Of a DNA stretch of 64,000 nt, positions 52,152 to 60,117 are shown one piece after another. The notes under the pieces are model-generated. The model was not told the origin of the DNA and ran no database searches. It saw only the letters and a list, made by a program, of their open reading frames with translations. Position 1 is the first letter of the stretch, and the number at the start of each line of letters is the position of its first letter. The stretch lies in assembly GCA_963807775.1 (NCBI GenBank), contig CAWECY010000004.1, positions 124,001 to 188,000 of the forward strand. Direction: 5' to 3'. Made by a program: the position numbers and the translations under genes. Origin of the DNA: Bog-473 sp963807775 (GTDB lineage: Bacteria; Actinomycetota; Acidimicrobiia; Acidimicrobiales; RAAP-2).

Positions 52152-54155
52152 ATGGACATGGACGAACGCACGGACGGCGGCGGCGACACGCTCGCCACGG
52201 AGGCGGAGGCGGAGTCGGAGCCGGGTCCGACCCGGCACGTCCCCCACATCCTCCCGTCTCAGCGGGTGTTGCAGATCGTCCTGGGCCTGTTCTGGATCCT
52301 CGACGCCACGCTGCAATTCCAGCCCTTCATGTTCGGCCGCGGTTTCGTCCAGGCCAACATCCTGGCCAACGCCCAGGGGCAGCCGTTCGTCGTCGGCGAC
52401 CTCATCACCCACATCGGCAACTTCCTGTCGCCCGACATCGCGGTGTGGAACACGTTCTTCGCGTTGATCCAGCTCTTCATCGGCGTCGGCCTGCTCTACA
52501 AGCCGACGGTGCGGCCGGCGCTCGCCGTGTCGTTCGCCTGGGCCCTCGGCGTGTGGTTCTTCGGCGAGGGCATGGGCATGCTGCTCACCGGCACGGCCAG
52601 CGCGCTGACCGGCGCGCCGGGCAGTGTCCTCGTGTACGGGCTGCTCGGTCTCATGGCGTGGCCGAGGGCGCCACGCTCGGAGTCCGACGAGTTGACCGGG
52701 ATCGCCTCGTCGCCCGCCGCTCAGGGCATCGGGCGGTCGGTCACGCCACTGGCCGTGTGGACGGGCTACTGGTCGCTGGCCGCCGTGCTCTTCTTGTTCC
52801 CGGACAACCGGACCACCACCTCGGTGTCGAGCGCCATCGTGGGCATGGCCCAGGGCTCGCCGGGCTGGTACGCCCACTTCCTGACCAGCCTGGGCAACCA
52901 GTTCTCGACCTCGGGCAGCCAGACGGCCTGGATCCTCGCTGCCGTCTCCGTCGTCATCGCACTGGGTCCCCTGGTGGCGCGCCGACCCGAATGGTTCCTG
53001 CTGGCCGGTGCCGTCTTCTCCTTCTTGCTGTGGATGTCCGCTCAGGGCCTGGTGGGCAACGTGTTCAGCGGATCGGACACCGACCCCAACACGGGGCCGC
53101 TCGTCATCCTGCTGGCGGCGGCCATGGTGCCCCTGGTGGTGGCCAGCCGCGAGGAGTGGCGCTCCCCGGCGACCGAGCTCGTCCGGCGCACCCCCGGCCT
53201 GGCCGCCCTCGGGGTGGCTGCGCTCGGTGCCGCCCTGGCGCTGAGCGCCACCTACCCGGCCGCGCCGGCGGAGTCCAGCTCCGTGGCCATGTCGGGCATG
53301 GACATGGACAGCACCGGCAGCGGCGCCATGGCGTCGAGCACGCAGCCCATCAGCGCGGATACGTGTCACCCGAACCAGGTCGGCTTGAAGATCTCGGGTC
53401 TGGACCTGACCAACACGCCGTACATGATCATGGGCGGGACCAACGGCATGGACATGAACGGCGCCGACGCCAGCGCGGCGGCCGGGCTCAACGTGACCAA
53501 GCCCAACTGGCACTACACCGGTCCGGCCATCCCGCAGTCGGAGGCGCGGACCCTGCTGGCCGACGGCAACAACGGGCCCGATGACATCCGGATGGCCGTG
53601 AGTGGCTGTGCTCCGCGCCTCACCTCGGGCGAGGAGATCGGAGCCAACCAGTACGTGCAGGCGACCAGCCAGGCGGTGGCGCACTACACGACCCCGACCG
53701 CCGCCGTGGCCGCCGGGTACCAGCCGGCCTCACCCACCGACTACCCGGTCGTCTACTACGTCAACCCCACGGTGGTGGCGGCGAACGCGGCCGCCCGCCG
53801 CACGCTCGACCCCAGCGCGGTCGACGGGTTGGTTTACGCCGAGACACCGTCGGGGACCCAGGTCCTGGCGGGCGCCTTCTACATCCTCCCGTCCACGGTC
53901 ACGACGGTGCCCATGCCCTACGGCGCGCTGGTGCAGTGGCACCGCCGGGTGGCCGTGTGCGGGGACGGCTCGACCACCCCCGCGATGCCGCTCGACATCA
54001 CGGGCTACCCCCCGTGCCCGAGCGGGTCCAACCTGCAGCCGACGCCCTACCTGTCCGTGGTGTGGCAGGTCCCGGTCGCCGGGGGGCCGCTGGCCATTCA
54101 ACCGCCGGACATCCAGATCGTCGAGGCGGCGGTCATGCAGACGGACGGGAGCTAG
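52152..54155 (+). CDS. Multi-pass membrane protein with extracytoplasmic Met/Asp-rich domain
   Basis: 667 residues. Residues ~35-350 contain about eight membrane helices, with an opening segment (RVLQIVLGLFWILDATLQFQPFM) seen in DoxX-like actinobacterial membrane proteins. After the last helix (~355-372) a Met-rich stretch MSGMDMDSTGSGAM and a second one, NGMDMNGADASAA, introduce a ~270-residue outer domain with paired cysteines (ADTCHPN, SGCAPR, VCGDG, PPCPSG). Methionine clusters of this kind often bind copper, so a copper-related role is possible but unproven. ATG 52152; 43 bases after the natural end of the GH18-like gene. Confidence 0.7.
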   Translation: MDMDERTDGGGDTLATEAEAESEPGPTRHVPHILPSQRVLQIVLGLFWILDATLQFQPFMFGRGFVQANILANAQGQPFVVGDLITHIGNFLSPDIAVWNTFFALIQLFIGVGLLYKPTVRPALAVSFAWALGVWFFGEGMGMLLTGTASALTGAPGSVLVYGLLGLMAWPRAPRSESDELTGIASSPAAQGIGRSVTPLAVWTGYWSLAAVLFLFPDNRTTTSVSSAIVGMAQGSPGWYAHFLTSLGNQFSTSGSQTAWILAAVSVVIALGPLVARRPEWFLLAGAVFSFLLWMSAQGLVGNVFSGSDTDPNTGPLVILLAAAMVPLVVASREEWRSPATELVRRTPGLAALGVAALGAALALSATYPAAPAESSSVAMSGMDMDSTGSGAMASSTQPISADTCHPNQVGLKISGLDLTNTPYMIMGGTNGMDMNGADASAAAGLNVTKPNWHYTGPAIPQSEARTLLADGNNGPDDIRMAVSGCAPRLTSGEEIGANQYVQATSQAVAHYTTPTAAVAAGYQPASPTDYPVVYYVNPTVVAANAAARRTLDPSAVDGLVYAETPSGTQVLAGAFYILPSTVTTVPMPYGALVQWHRRVAVCGDGSTTPAMPLDITGYPPCPSGSNLQPTPYLSVVWQVPVAGGPLAIQPPDIQIVEAAVMQTDGS

Positions 54156-54287
54156 TTCTCCCCTTCACCGCTGAGGGGAGCGGGGTGGAATCCTGGTCCG
54201 GCGTGCGGAGGACTTCTGTGCGGAATCCGCCGCCACCCGACCCCAAGCACCCCGGGTGAAACATTTGCCTATACGCCTCGCCCCAAA

Positions 54288-54335
54288 GGGGATTTGACCC
54301 CTGGGGGGATTTGACCCCTGGGGGGATTTGACCCC
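54288..54335. repeat. 17-base tandem repeat, nearly three copies
   Basis: Unit GGGGATTTGACCCCTGG at 54288-54304 and 54305-54321, with 14 bases of a third copy at 54322-54335. Each unit is itself an inverted repeat (GGGG-ATTTGA-CCCC), so the array can form alternative hairpins. It lies in the 275-base gap between two membrane protein genes, ~95 bases before the next ATG. Confidence 0.9.
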
Positions 54336-54430
54336 CGATGGGCGTTCACCCAAATGGGGCGATGCAAATACATCCGCCGGGTGACACCGGCAGAAGATGC
54401 CGCGACAGTTAGCGTTTTGCGCTCAGCGGC

Positions 54431-54973
54431 ATGACTCCGACCCCTTCCCTTTCCCCTTCCGTCTCGTCCGGCCTCGTCGGCCGCGCCCTCAGGTGGGTCC
54501 GGGTCGACTTCCACCCACCCCACCGCTCCCCGGCGTGGTGGCGGGTGGCGCTCGCCACCGTCCTGGCGCTCGCACTCTCGCTGCTGGCCGACGCCGCCAT
54601 CGTGGCCGTCGCCACCAGGGTGATGCCCTCCACCAAGGGCTACGTGCACTTCCAGTTCCACGACTACGCCCGGCTCACGGTCATCGGCGTGCTCATCGCC
54701 TGCGCCGCCTGGCCGGTCGTCACGCGCTGCTGCTCGGCGCCGCGCTGGCTCTTCTTCCGGCTGGCCATCGCCGTGACCCTGGTGCTCTTCCTGCCCGACG
54801 TCTACATCCTGGCCCAGGGCCAACCGGCCAAGGCGGTGGCCGTGCTCATGTGCATGCACCTGGCGATCGCCCTCGTGACCTACAACCTGCTGGTGCACCT
54901 GGCGCCGGTCCGGCCCAGCGCCGACGCGCCGCCTACCCGGCCACCGCCAGCCCCAGGGGCGGCCCGCCCCTAA
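54431..54973 (+). CDS. DUF6069-type membrane protein
   Basis: 180 residues with four membrane helices (~38-62, ~75-98, ~105-125, ~132-155), a proline-rich C-terminal tail and a basic N-terminal segment. The spacing of helices and motif FHDYARLTVIGVLIACAAWPV match the small four-helix DUF6069 family of actinobacteria. Function unknown. The stop overlaps the end of the convergent aldo/keto reductase gene by four bases. Confidence 0.7.
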   Translation: MTPTPSLSPSVSSGLVGRALRWVRVDFHPPHRSPAWWRVALATVLALALSLLADAAIVAVATRVMPSTKGYVHFQFHDYARLTVIGVLIACAAWPVVTRCCSAPRWLFFRLAIAVTLVLFLPDVYILAQGQPAKAVAVLMCMHLAIALVTYNLLVHLAPVRPSADAPPTRPPPAPGAARP

Positions 54974-55899
54974 CGGGGAGCGATGGCGTCTACCCGGGCC
55001 AACACCTCGTCACTGGGCCGCCACGAGCCAGCGGCCACGTTGGCCGGGATCTGCTCGGGCCGCGTCGCCCCGGCGATGACCGAGGCGACCGCCGGCCGCG
55101 ACAGTAGCCAGCCGAAGGCCAGGTCCAAAACGCTGTGGCCCTCGCCCCGGGCCAGCTCGTCCAGGGCGGCCACCTTGGCCAGCCGGTCTTCGCTCAGCTG
55201 GGCCGTGGCGCGGTCGCCCATGACGGTCAGGCGTGTGCCCTCGGGCAGCGGCTCTCCGGCCCGGTACTTGCCGCTCAGCAGGCCCATGGCCAACGGGAAG
55301 TAGGGCAGGAAGGCCATCCCCGTGCGGTCGCACTCCGCCAGCACCCCGTCCTCGGGCTGGCGGTGGAGGATGTTGTACTGGTTCTGCACGCTGACGAAGC
55401 CCGGCCCGCCGTCCGACACGGACGCGACCGCGGCCGCCTCCTGGAGCATGGACACGTTGAAGTTGGAGCAGCCGAACTCGCGGATCTTGCCCTCGGCGAC
55501 CAGCTCGCTCAGCGTGCCGATGGTCTCGGCGATGGGCGTCTTCTGGTCGGGCATGTGCTGCTGGTAGAGGTCGATGCGGTCGGTGCCCAGTCGGGTCAGG
55601 CTGTCCTCCAGCGCGGTGCGGATGTAGGCCGGCGCGGCGCCGCCCTCGTGGCCCTCGTAGGTGCCGGCGAACTTGGTGGCCAACACGATGTCGTCCCGCC
55701 GGGCGCCCAGGGCGGCGCCGAGATAGGTCTCGCTCTTGCCGCCGCCGTAGATGTCCGCCGTGTCGAAGAAATTGATGCCGGCATCGAGCGCGGCACCCAC
55801 CACGGCTTCGGTCTCCTTGCGCCCGACGCGCGCGCCGAAGTTGTTGCAGCCCAGGCCGACCACGCTGACCTTGAGCGATCCGATCGTGCGTGTCTCCAC
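54970..55899 (-). CDS. Aldo/keto reductase
   Basis: 309 residues of the AKR superfamily (TIM barrel, NADPH). Catalytic tetrad residues: Asp in FFDTADIYGGG with Tyr in IYGG, Lys in LATKFAG, His replaced by Gln in LYQQHMPD as in many AKR subfamilies such as the potassium-channel-beta group. C-terminal cofactor segment VIAGATRPEQIPANVAA. Substrate unknown; probably reduces an aldehyde or ketone. GTG 55899 with GGGAGC upstream. Confidence 0.9.
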   Translation of the reverse strand: METRTIGSLKVSVVGLGCNNFGARVGRKETEAVVGAALDAGINFFDTADIYGGGKSETYLGAALGARRDDIVLATKFAGTYEGHEGGAAPAYIRTALEDSLTRLGTDRIDLYQQHMPDQKTPIAETIGTLSELVAEGKIREFGCSNFNVSMLQEAAAVASVSDGGPGFVSVQNQYNILHRQPEDGVLAECDRTGMAFLPYFPLAMGLLSGKYRAGEPLPEGTRLTVMGDRATAQLSEDRLAKVAALDELARGEGHSVLDLAFGWLLSRPAVASVIAGATRPEQIPANVAAGSWRPSDEVLARVDAIAPR

Positions 55900-56009
55900 C
55901 GGGGAGCTCCCTTCCGTGCCCGCCGGTCCGAGCCAAGCGCCAGGACCGGGTCGGCTGTACTGTACCGGCGGCTCGACGTTGGGGGATCGTGCGACGCGAG
56001 GAGGCAGTC

Positions 56010-56387
56010 ATGGCAGAAGGGGCAGTGGACGTCACGGTGGCGGCAGCACCAGACGAGGTGTGGGAGAAGGTGGGTGACTTCGGGGGCATCGCCGAGTTCT
56101 TCCCCGGTATCGAGTCGTTCCGGCTCGAGGGCGACGACCGCGTCATCGGAATGTTCGGCATGGAGGTCCACGAGCGGCTCCTCACCCGCGACGACGCCAC
56201 CCGCACCATCTCGTACTCGGTGGTCGACGGCGTGCCGATCGACAGCCACACGGCGACCATCACAGTGGAGCCGGCCGGCGACGGTTCGAAGGTCACCTGG
56301 GCCTACGCCGTCACCCCGGACGAGATGGCGCCCATCTTCGGCGACACCTACAAGGCGGCCCTGGCCGCGCTGGAGAACGGCTTCTAG
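56010..56387 (+). CDS. SRPBCC family protein (polyketide cyclase/dehydrase-like)
   Basis: 125 residues. Helix-grip fold opening with VDVTVAAAPDEVWEKVGDFGGIAEFFPGIES, then long antiparallel strands (GMEVHERLLTRDDATRTISYSV, THTATITVEPAGDGSKVTWAY) and a C-terminal helix over the ligand cavity (YKAALAALENGF). Such proteins bind hydrophobic ligands; this one could bind a lipid or steroid but nothing shows it. GAGGAGG six bases before ATG 56010 decides the start. Confidence 0.86.
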   Translation: MAEGAVDVTVAAAPDEVWEKVGDFGGIAEFFPGIESFRLEGDDRVIGMFGMEVHERLLTRDDATRTISYSVVDGVPIDSHTATITVEPAGDGSKVTWAYAVTPDEMAPIFGDTYKAALAALENGF

Positions 56388-56444
56388 GAGAGCGCCCACC
56401 AGGAAAAAGGTGCCCCGGCGACCGGCGGCGCCTACCCTGACCAG

Positions 56445-58004
56445 GTGACCGCCGGCGTGCCAGAGCGCGCACCTGCCCCGCCACCGGGCACGGTAAGCAC
56501 GCCCAGCACACCCATCACACCCATCACACCCATCACCCCGCGGCCCCTGACCGAGGACGTGCCGCGCATCTACCCGCGCCCCCTCCCTGACCCGACCCGA
56601 CGCCAGCTGATCCGAAGAAGCCGCACCATCGCCAAGGTCGTCGGCCTGCACTTCACCCCGACAGCCGCACGACAACTCATCCACATCCGCCAGGGCGTCC
56701 TCCCCGCCGCCCAGCTGGCCCGCCCCCTCCGCAAGAGCTTCCAGGACCTGGGCGGCACCTTCATGAAGTTCGGCCAGATCATCGCCTCGTCACCCGGCAT
56801 GTTCGGCGACGACGTGGCCGACGAGTTCCGGGCCTGCCTCGATACTGGCCCCGCCGTCCCGTTCCCCGACGTGCGCCAGCGCGTCGAGGAGGACCTCGGC
56901 CTCAACCTCAAAGACGCCTTCGCGGAGTTCGACCCGAGGCCCATCGGCCGGGCCTCGATCGCCGTCGTGCACAAGGCGCGCCTGCTCGACGGGCGCATCG
57001 TCGCCGTCAAGGTGCTCCGCCCAGAGATCGAGCACACCGTGGCGACCGACCTCGACCTCATGCAGCCGCTGCTCGAGATCCTGGTGCGCCAGACCGGGGA
57101 CCAGATGGCCGGCTCGACGCTGCAGCTGCTCGACGGCTTCCGCGTCCAGATCGGCGAGGAGATGGACCTGCGCAACGAGGCGCGCTCGCTGGTGCACTTC
57201 CGCCGACTGCAGAACGAGTTCGACCTGAAGCTGATGGCCGTGCCCGAGCCCCACCTCGACCTGTCCGGGCGCAACGTGCTCACCATGGAGTTCTTCGACG
57301 GCGTGCCGATCGACGACCTGGCCCAGGTGGCCGAGCTTGGCTACGACCCCACCCCGCTGGTGCAGGAAGTGATGCGCGCCTTCTTCTTGACCACGGTGCG
57401 TTGGGGCGCCTTCCACGGCGACGTGCACGCCGGCAACATGATGCTGCTGCGCGACGGGCGCATCGGCGTCATCGACTGGGGCATCGTGGGCCGGCTCGAT
57501 CCCTCGACACACCGCTTCTTCATCTCGCTGCTGGCCGCCGCCATGGGCGACGAGTCGGCCTGGCCGGTGGTGACCAAGCACATCACCGACGTCTACGGGC
57601 CGGCCATCGGCGTGGCCGTCGGCCTGTCCGACGACGAGCTGACCGGCTTCGTCCGCTCCATCATGGAGCCGGCGCTCACCCGCCCCTTCGGCGAGGTCAG
57701 CCTGGCCGGCATCATGCAGACCATCCAGCTGCAGATGGCCAAGGCGCAGGGGATCGAGGCTCACCAGCGCAGTGTCCGGGCGATCCTGCGGCGCCTGCGC
57801 ACCCAGCGCAAGGTGCGGCGCATGGCGGACGAATCGGGTGGCCTCATGTCGGAGTTCGACCGGGGCACCTTCCTGTTGGCCAAGCAGCTCATGTACTTCG
57901 AGCGCTACGGGCGCATGTTCGTGTCGGAGATACCGATCCTGAACGACCGGGCCTTCATTGAGCAGTTGCTGGCCGGAGTCGACATGTCGAGCCTGGACGG
58001 CTGA
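56445..58004 (+). CDS. AarF/ABC1/UbiB kinase-like protein
   Basis: 519 residues. Family signature KxGQ in GGTFMKFGQIIAS, the Ala-rich nucleotide loop in PIGRASIAVVHKARL, Lys in IVAVKVLRP, catalytic region FHGDVHAGNMMLL and DWG in GVIDWGIVGRL. The N-terminus has a short tandem TPI repeat (CACACCCAT units in DNA) and is disordered. UbiB-type proteins act as atypical ATPases in quinone or isoprenoid lipid handling at the membrane. No C-terminal membrane hairpin is obvious. GTG start. Single gene, 79 bases before the next operon. Confidence 0.9.
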   Translation: MTAGVPERAPAPPPGTVSTPSTPITPITPITPRPLTEDVPRIYPRPLPDPTRRQLIRRSRTIAKVVGLHFTPTAARQLIHIRQGVLPAAQLARPLRKSFQDLGGTFMKFGQIIASSPGMFGDDVADEFRACLDTGPAVPFPDVRQRVEEDLGLNLKDAFAEFDPRPIGRASIAVVHKARLLDGRIVAVKVLRPEIEHTVATDLDLMQPLLEILVRQTGDQMAGSTLQLLDGFRVQIGEEMDLRNEARSLVHFRRLQNEFDLKLMAVPEPHLDLSGRNVLTMEFFDGVPIDDLAQVAELGYDPTPLVQEVMRAFFLTTVRWGAFHGDVHAGNMMLLRDGRIGVIDWGIVGRLDPSTHRFFISLLAAAMGDESAWPVVTKHITDVYGPAIGVAVGLSDDELTGFVRSIMEPALTRPFGEVSLAGIMQTIQLQMAKAQGIEAHQRSVRAILRRLRTQRKVRRMADESGGLMSEFDRGTFLLAKQLMYFERYGRMFVSEIPILNDRAFIEQLLAGVDMSSLDG

Positions 58005-58023
58005 CGCTGCTCTCTGGCACAGA

Positions 58024-58041
58024 ACTGGAATCTGTTCTAGT
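58024..58041. promoter_or_regulatory. KstR-like operator candidate
   Basis: ACTGGAATCTGTTCTAGT, a near-palindrome (ACTGGAAT / ACTAGAAC on the other strand). It fits the mycobacterial KstR consensus TnnAACnnGTTnnA at seven of eight fixed positions (AAT for AAC). It lies 41 bases before the first gene of a cluster whose mycobacterial relatives belong to the KstR regulon. Confidence 0.5.
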
Positions 58042-58082
58042 TTCAACCGGGGCCCGAGCCCGGGCCGCACCGGGGAGGTGAC

Positions 58083-58544
58083 ATGGCAGACGAGGTGCTG
58101 GACTATCGGGCCGACCACGTCCTGGAGTACCCCTTCGTGCGCTCCGTGGGCCCCGTCATCGGCGCCTTCCTGACCGGCCTGCGCGACGGCCGCGTCGTCG
58201 GCACCACGGGCAGCGGTGGCAGGGTCATCGTGCCGCCCACCGAGTACGACCCCGAGACCGGCGAGGAGACGTCGGGGGTGGTCGAGGTCGGCCCCGAGGG
58301 GACGGTGACCTCGTGGTCCTGGGTGGCCCGCCCGCGTCCCAAGCACCCGCTACAGGAGCCCTTCGCCTGGGTGCTGGTCCGCTTCGACGGCGCCGACACC
58401 TCGTTCCTGCACGTGCTGCCGGCCGCCTCGCCTGACGAAGTCTCGACCGGCATGCGGGTCCGCCCCGAGTTCGCGCCGGAATCGGAGCGGGTGGGCCACG
58501 TCAAGGACATCAACCACTTCGTGGCGGTCGGAGGTGGGTCGTGA
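58083..58544 (+). CDS. OB-fold acyl-CoA-associated protein, no zinc ribbon
   Basis: 153 residues. Starts DEVLDYRADHVLEYPFVRSVGPVIGAFLTGLRD and contains RVIVPPTEYDPETGEE then an OB-fold with VGPEGTVTSWSWVARPRPKHP and FAWVLVRFDGADTSFLH. This resembles the N-terminal part of the mycobacterial Rv3521-type protein beside ltp3/ltp4. It lacks the cysteines of DUF35 zinc ribbons, which the next protein has, so the two probably form one functional unit with complementary parts. ATG with GGGGAGG about three to four bases upstream. Confidence 0.82.
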   Translation: MADEVLDYRADHVLEYPFVRSVGPVIGAFLTGLRDGRVVGTTGSGGRVIVPPTEYDPETGEETSGVVEVGPEGTVTSWSWVARPRPKHPLQEPFAWVLVRFDGADTSFLHVLPAASPDEVSTGMRVRPEFAPESERVGHVKDINHFVAVGGGS

Positions 58545-59035
58545 GCGAGCTCGAGCCGGTGACCATGATGGCGGCCACGACCCGCCTCGACTATGTGTTC
58601 ACCGCCGGCGTGGCTATGGGCAAGAACCTGCACGGATACGAGCAGGGCAAGTTCATTGGCCAGCGCTGCCCGAAGTGCCTGAAGGTCTACATCCCGTCGC
58701 GGGGATCGTGCCCGACGGACGGCGTGCCGACGGACGAGGTAGTCGAGTTGCCCAACACGGGCACGGTCACCACCTACTGCGTGGTGAACGTCCCCTTCGC
58801 CGGCCAGTCGATCGAGATCCCCTACATCTGCGGCCAGATCCTCCTCGACGGGGCGAACCTGTCGTTCATGGGCCTGCTCCAGGAGATCGCGACCGACGAG
58901 GTGCGCATGGGGCTCCGCGTTGAGGCGGTCTGGGTGCCGCCCGAGGACCTGGGGCCGACGCTGGCCTCGGTGAAGTACTTCCGTCCCACCGGCGAACCCG
59001 ACGCTGCCTACGAGACGTACAAGGAGTACCTGTGA
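58541..59035 (+). CDS. Zn-ribbon/OB-fold DUF35 protein
   Basis: 164 residues. Zinc ribbon CPKCLKVYIPSRGSCPTDG (C-x2-C...C, the fourth ligand probably the following Asp/Thr region, so one Cys is missing) and OB-fold from VELPNTGTVTTYCVVNVPF. GTG 58541 overlaps the previous stop by four bases and its own stop overlaps the next start, so the four genes 58083-61292 are coupled. Partner of the two thiolase-like proteins downstream, presumably holding their acyl-CoA substrate. Confidence 0.87.
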   Translation: MSELEPVTMMAATTRLDYVFTAGVAMGKNLHGYEQGKFIGQRCPKCLKVYIPSRGSCPTDGVPTDEVVELPNTGTVTTYCVVNVPFAGQSIEIPYICGQILLDGANLSFMGLLQEIATDEVRMGLRVEAVWVPPEDLGPTLASVKYFRPTGEPDAAYETYKEYL

Positions 59036-60117
59036 GTGGCTTCCCCGAGCTGGTCTCGGGCTCGCGGCCGGTGGGCGTGGTGTCGTTCGCCCAGTACGAC
59101 AACGTGCGGCGCGAGGACCAGCGCAACGAGGTCGAGATGCTCATGCCGGTGGTGGCCGAGGTGTTCGCCAACATCGGCATCACCAAGGACGACGTGGGTT
59201 TCATCTGCTCCGGCTCGACCGATTACCTGATCGGCGGCCCCTTCTCCTTCGTCGCCGCGCTCGATGCCGTCGGTGTGTGGCCGCCCCGGGCCGAGTCCCA
59301 CGTCGAGATGGACGGCGCCTGGGCCCTCTACGAGGCGTGGGTGTTGCTCCAGGAGGGCGAGATCGACGCCGCCCTGGTGTACGCCTTTGGGCGCTCGTCG
59401 ATGGGTGTCTTGGGCGAGATCCTGGCCGTGCAGCTCGACCCCTACTACCTCGCCCCCCTGTGGCCCGACCCCACGTCGTTGGCCGCGCTACAGGCGCAGG
59501 CCCTGATCGACCAGGGCAAAGCGACCGAAGCCGACTTCGCGGCCGTGGCCCGCCGTTCGCGCCGCTCCGCGCTGGGTAACCCCAAGGCGCAGGTGGCCTA
59601 CGACCGCTCGCTCGAGCAGTTGCTGGCCGAGGACTACGAGGTGGCCCCGCTGCGCCGACACGCGCTGCCGCCGCTGACCGACGGCTGCGCCGCCGTCGTG
59701 CTGGCCGCCGGGGACAAGGCCTACGAATGGTGTGAACGGCCGGCCTTCATCACTGGCATCGACCACCGCATTGAGACGCACGCACTCGGTGCCCGCGACC
59801 TGACCGTGTCACCGTCGACCACGCTGGCGGGCGAGAAGGCGGGCGTCGGGGCCAAGAAGGTGGACGTGGCCGAGCTGCACGCGCCCTACGCCCACCAGGA
59901 GCTGATCCTGACCGAGGCGCTCGGGCTGAGCGACGGCGTGTCCGTCAACCCGTCGGGCGGGGCGCTGGCAGCCAACCCGATCATGTCGGCCGGCCTCATC
60001 CGCATCGGCGAGGCGGCGAAGGCCATCTGGTCGAGCCAGGCCGACCGGGCGGTGGCGCACGCCACCTCGGGCCCGTGCCTGCAGCAGAACTTGGTCGCCG
60101 TCCTGGAGGGCGTGTGA
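59032..60117 (+). CDS. Lipid-transfer (Ltp) type thiolase homologue
   Basis: 361 residues with thiolase fold but without the thiolase nucleophile: the site reads SHVEMDGAWALYEAWVLL, with no Cys, and the usual GHP motif is replaced by NPSGGALAANPIMSAGL. Such proteins (Ltp2, Ltp3, Ltp4) act as aldolases or unknown lyases in steroid side-chain degradation together with DUF35 proteins. The start VSGSRPVGVVSFAQYDNVRREDQRNEVEM matches Ltp4-type ends. Which carbon-carbon bond is cut cannot be told. Coupled to the genes on both sides. Confidence 0.86.
   Translation: MSGFPELVSGSRPVGVVSFAQYDNVRREDQRNEVEMLMPVVAEVFANIGITKDDVGFICSGSTDYLIGGPFSFVAALDAVGVWPPRAESHVEMDGAWALYEAWVLLQEGEIDAALVYAFGRSSMGVLGEILAVQLDPYYLAPLWPDPTSLAALQAQALIDQGKATEADFAAVARRSRRSALGNPKAQVAYDRSLEQLLAEDYEVAPLRRHALPPLTDGCAAVVLAAGDKAYEWCERPAFITGIDHRIETHALGARDLTVSPSTTLAGEKAGVGAKKVDVAELHAPYAHQELILTEALGLSDGVSVNPSGGALAANPIMSAGLIRIGEAAKAIWSSQADRAVAHATSGPCLQQNLVAVLEGV

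Noticed and set aside
51324..53684. Very long minus-strand reading frame opposite the GH18-like and membrane protein genes
   Set aside because: It is His/Arg/Gly-rich with no recognisable domain and lies antisense to genes with clear families; typical of high-GC DNA. The same applies to long antisense frames at 27607-29277, 28998-30629 and 56790-58346.
54288..54335. CRISPR array
   Set aside because: The units are contiguous with no unique spacers, and no cas genes are present.
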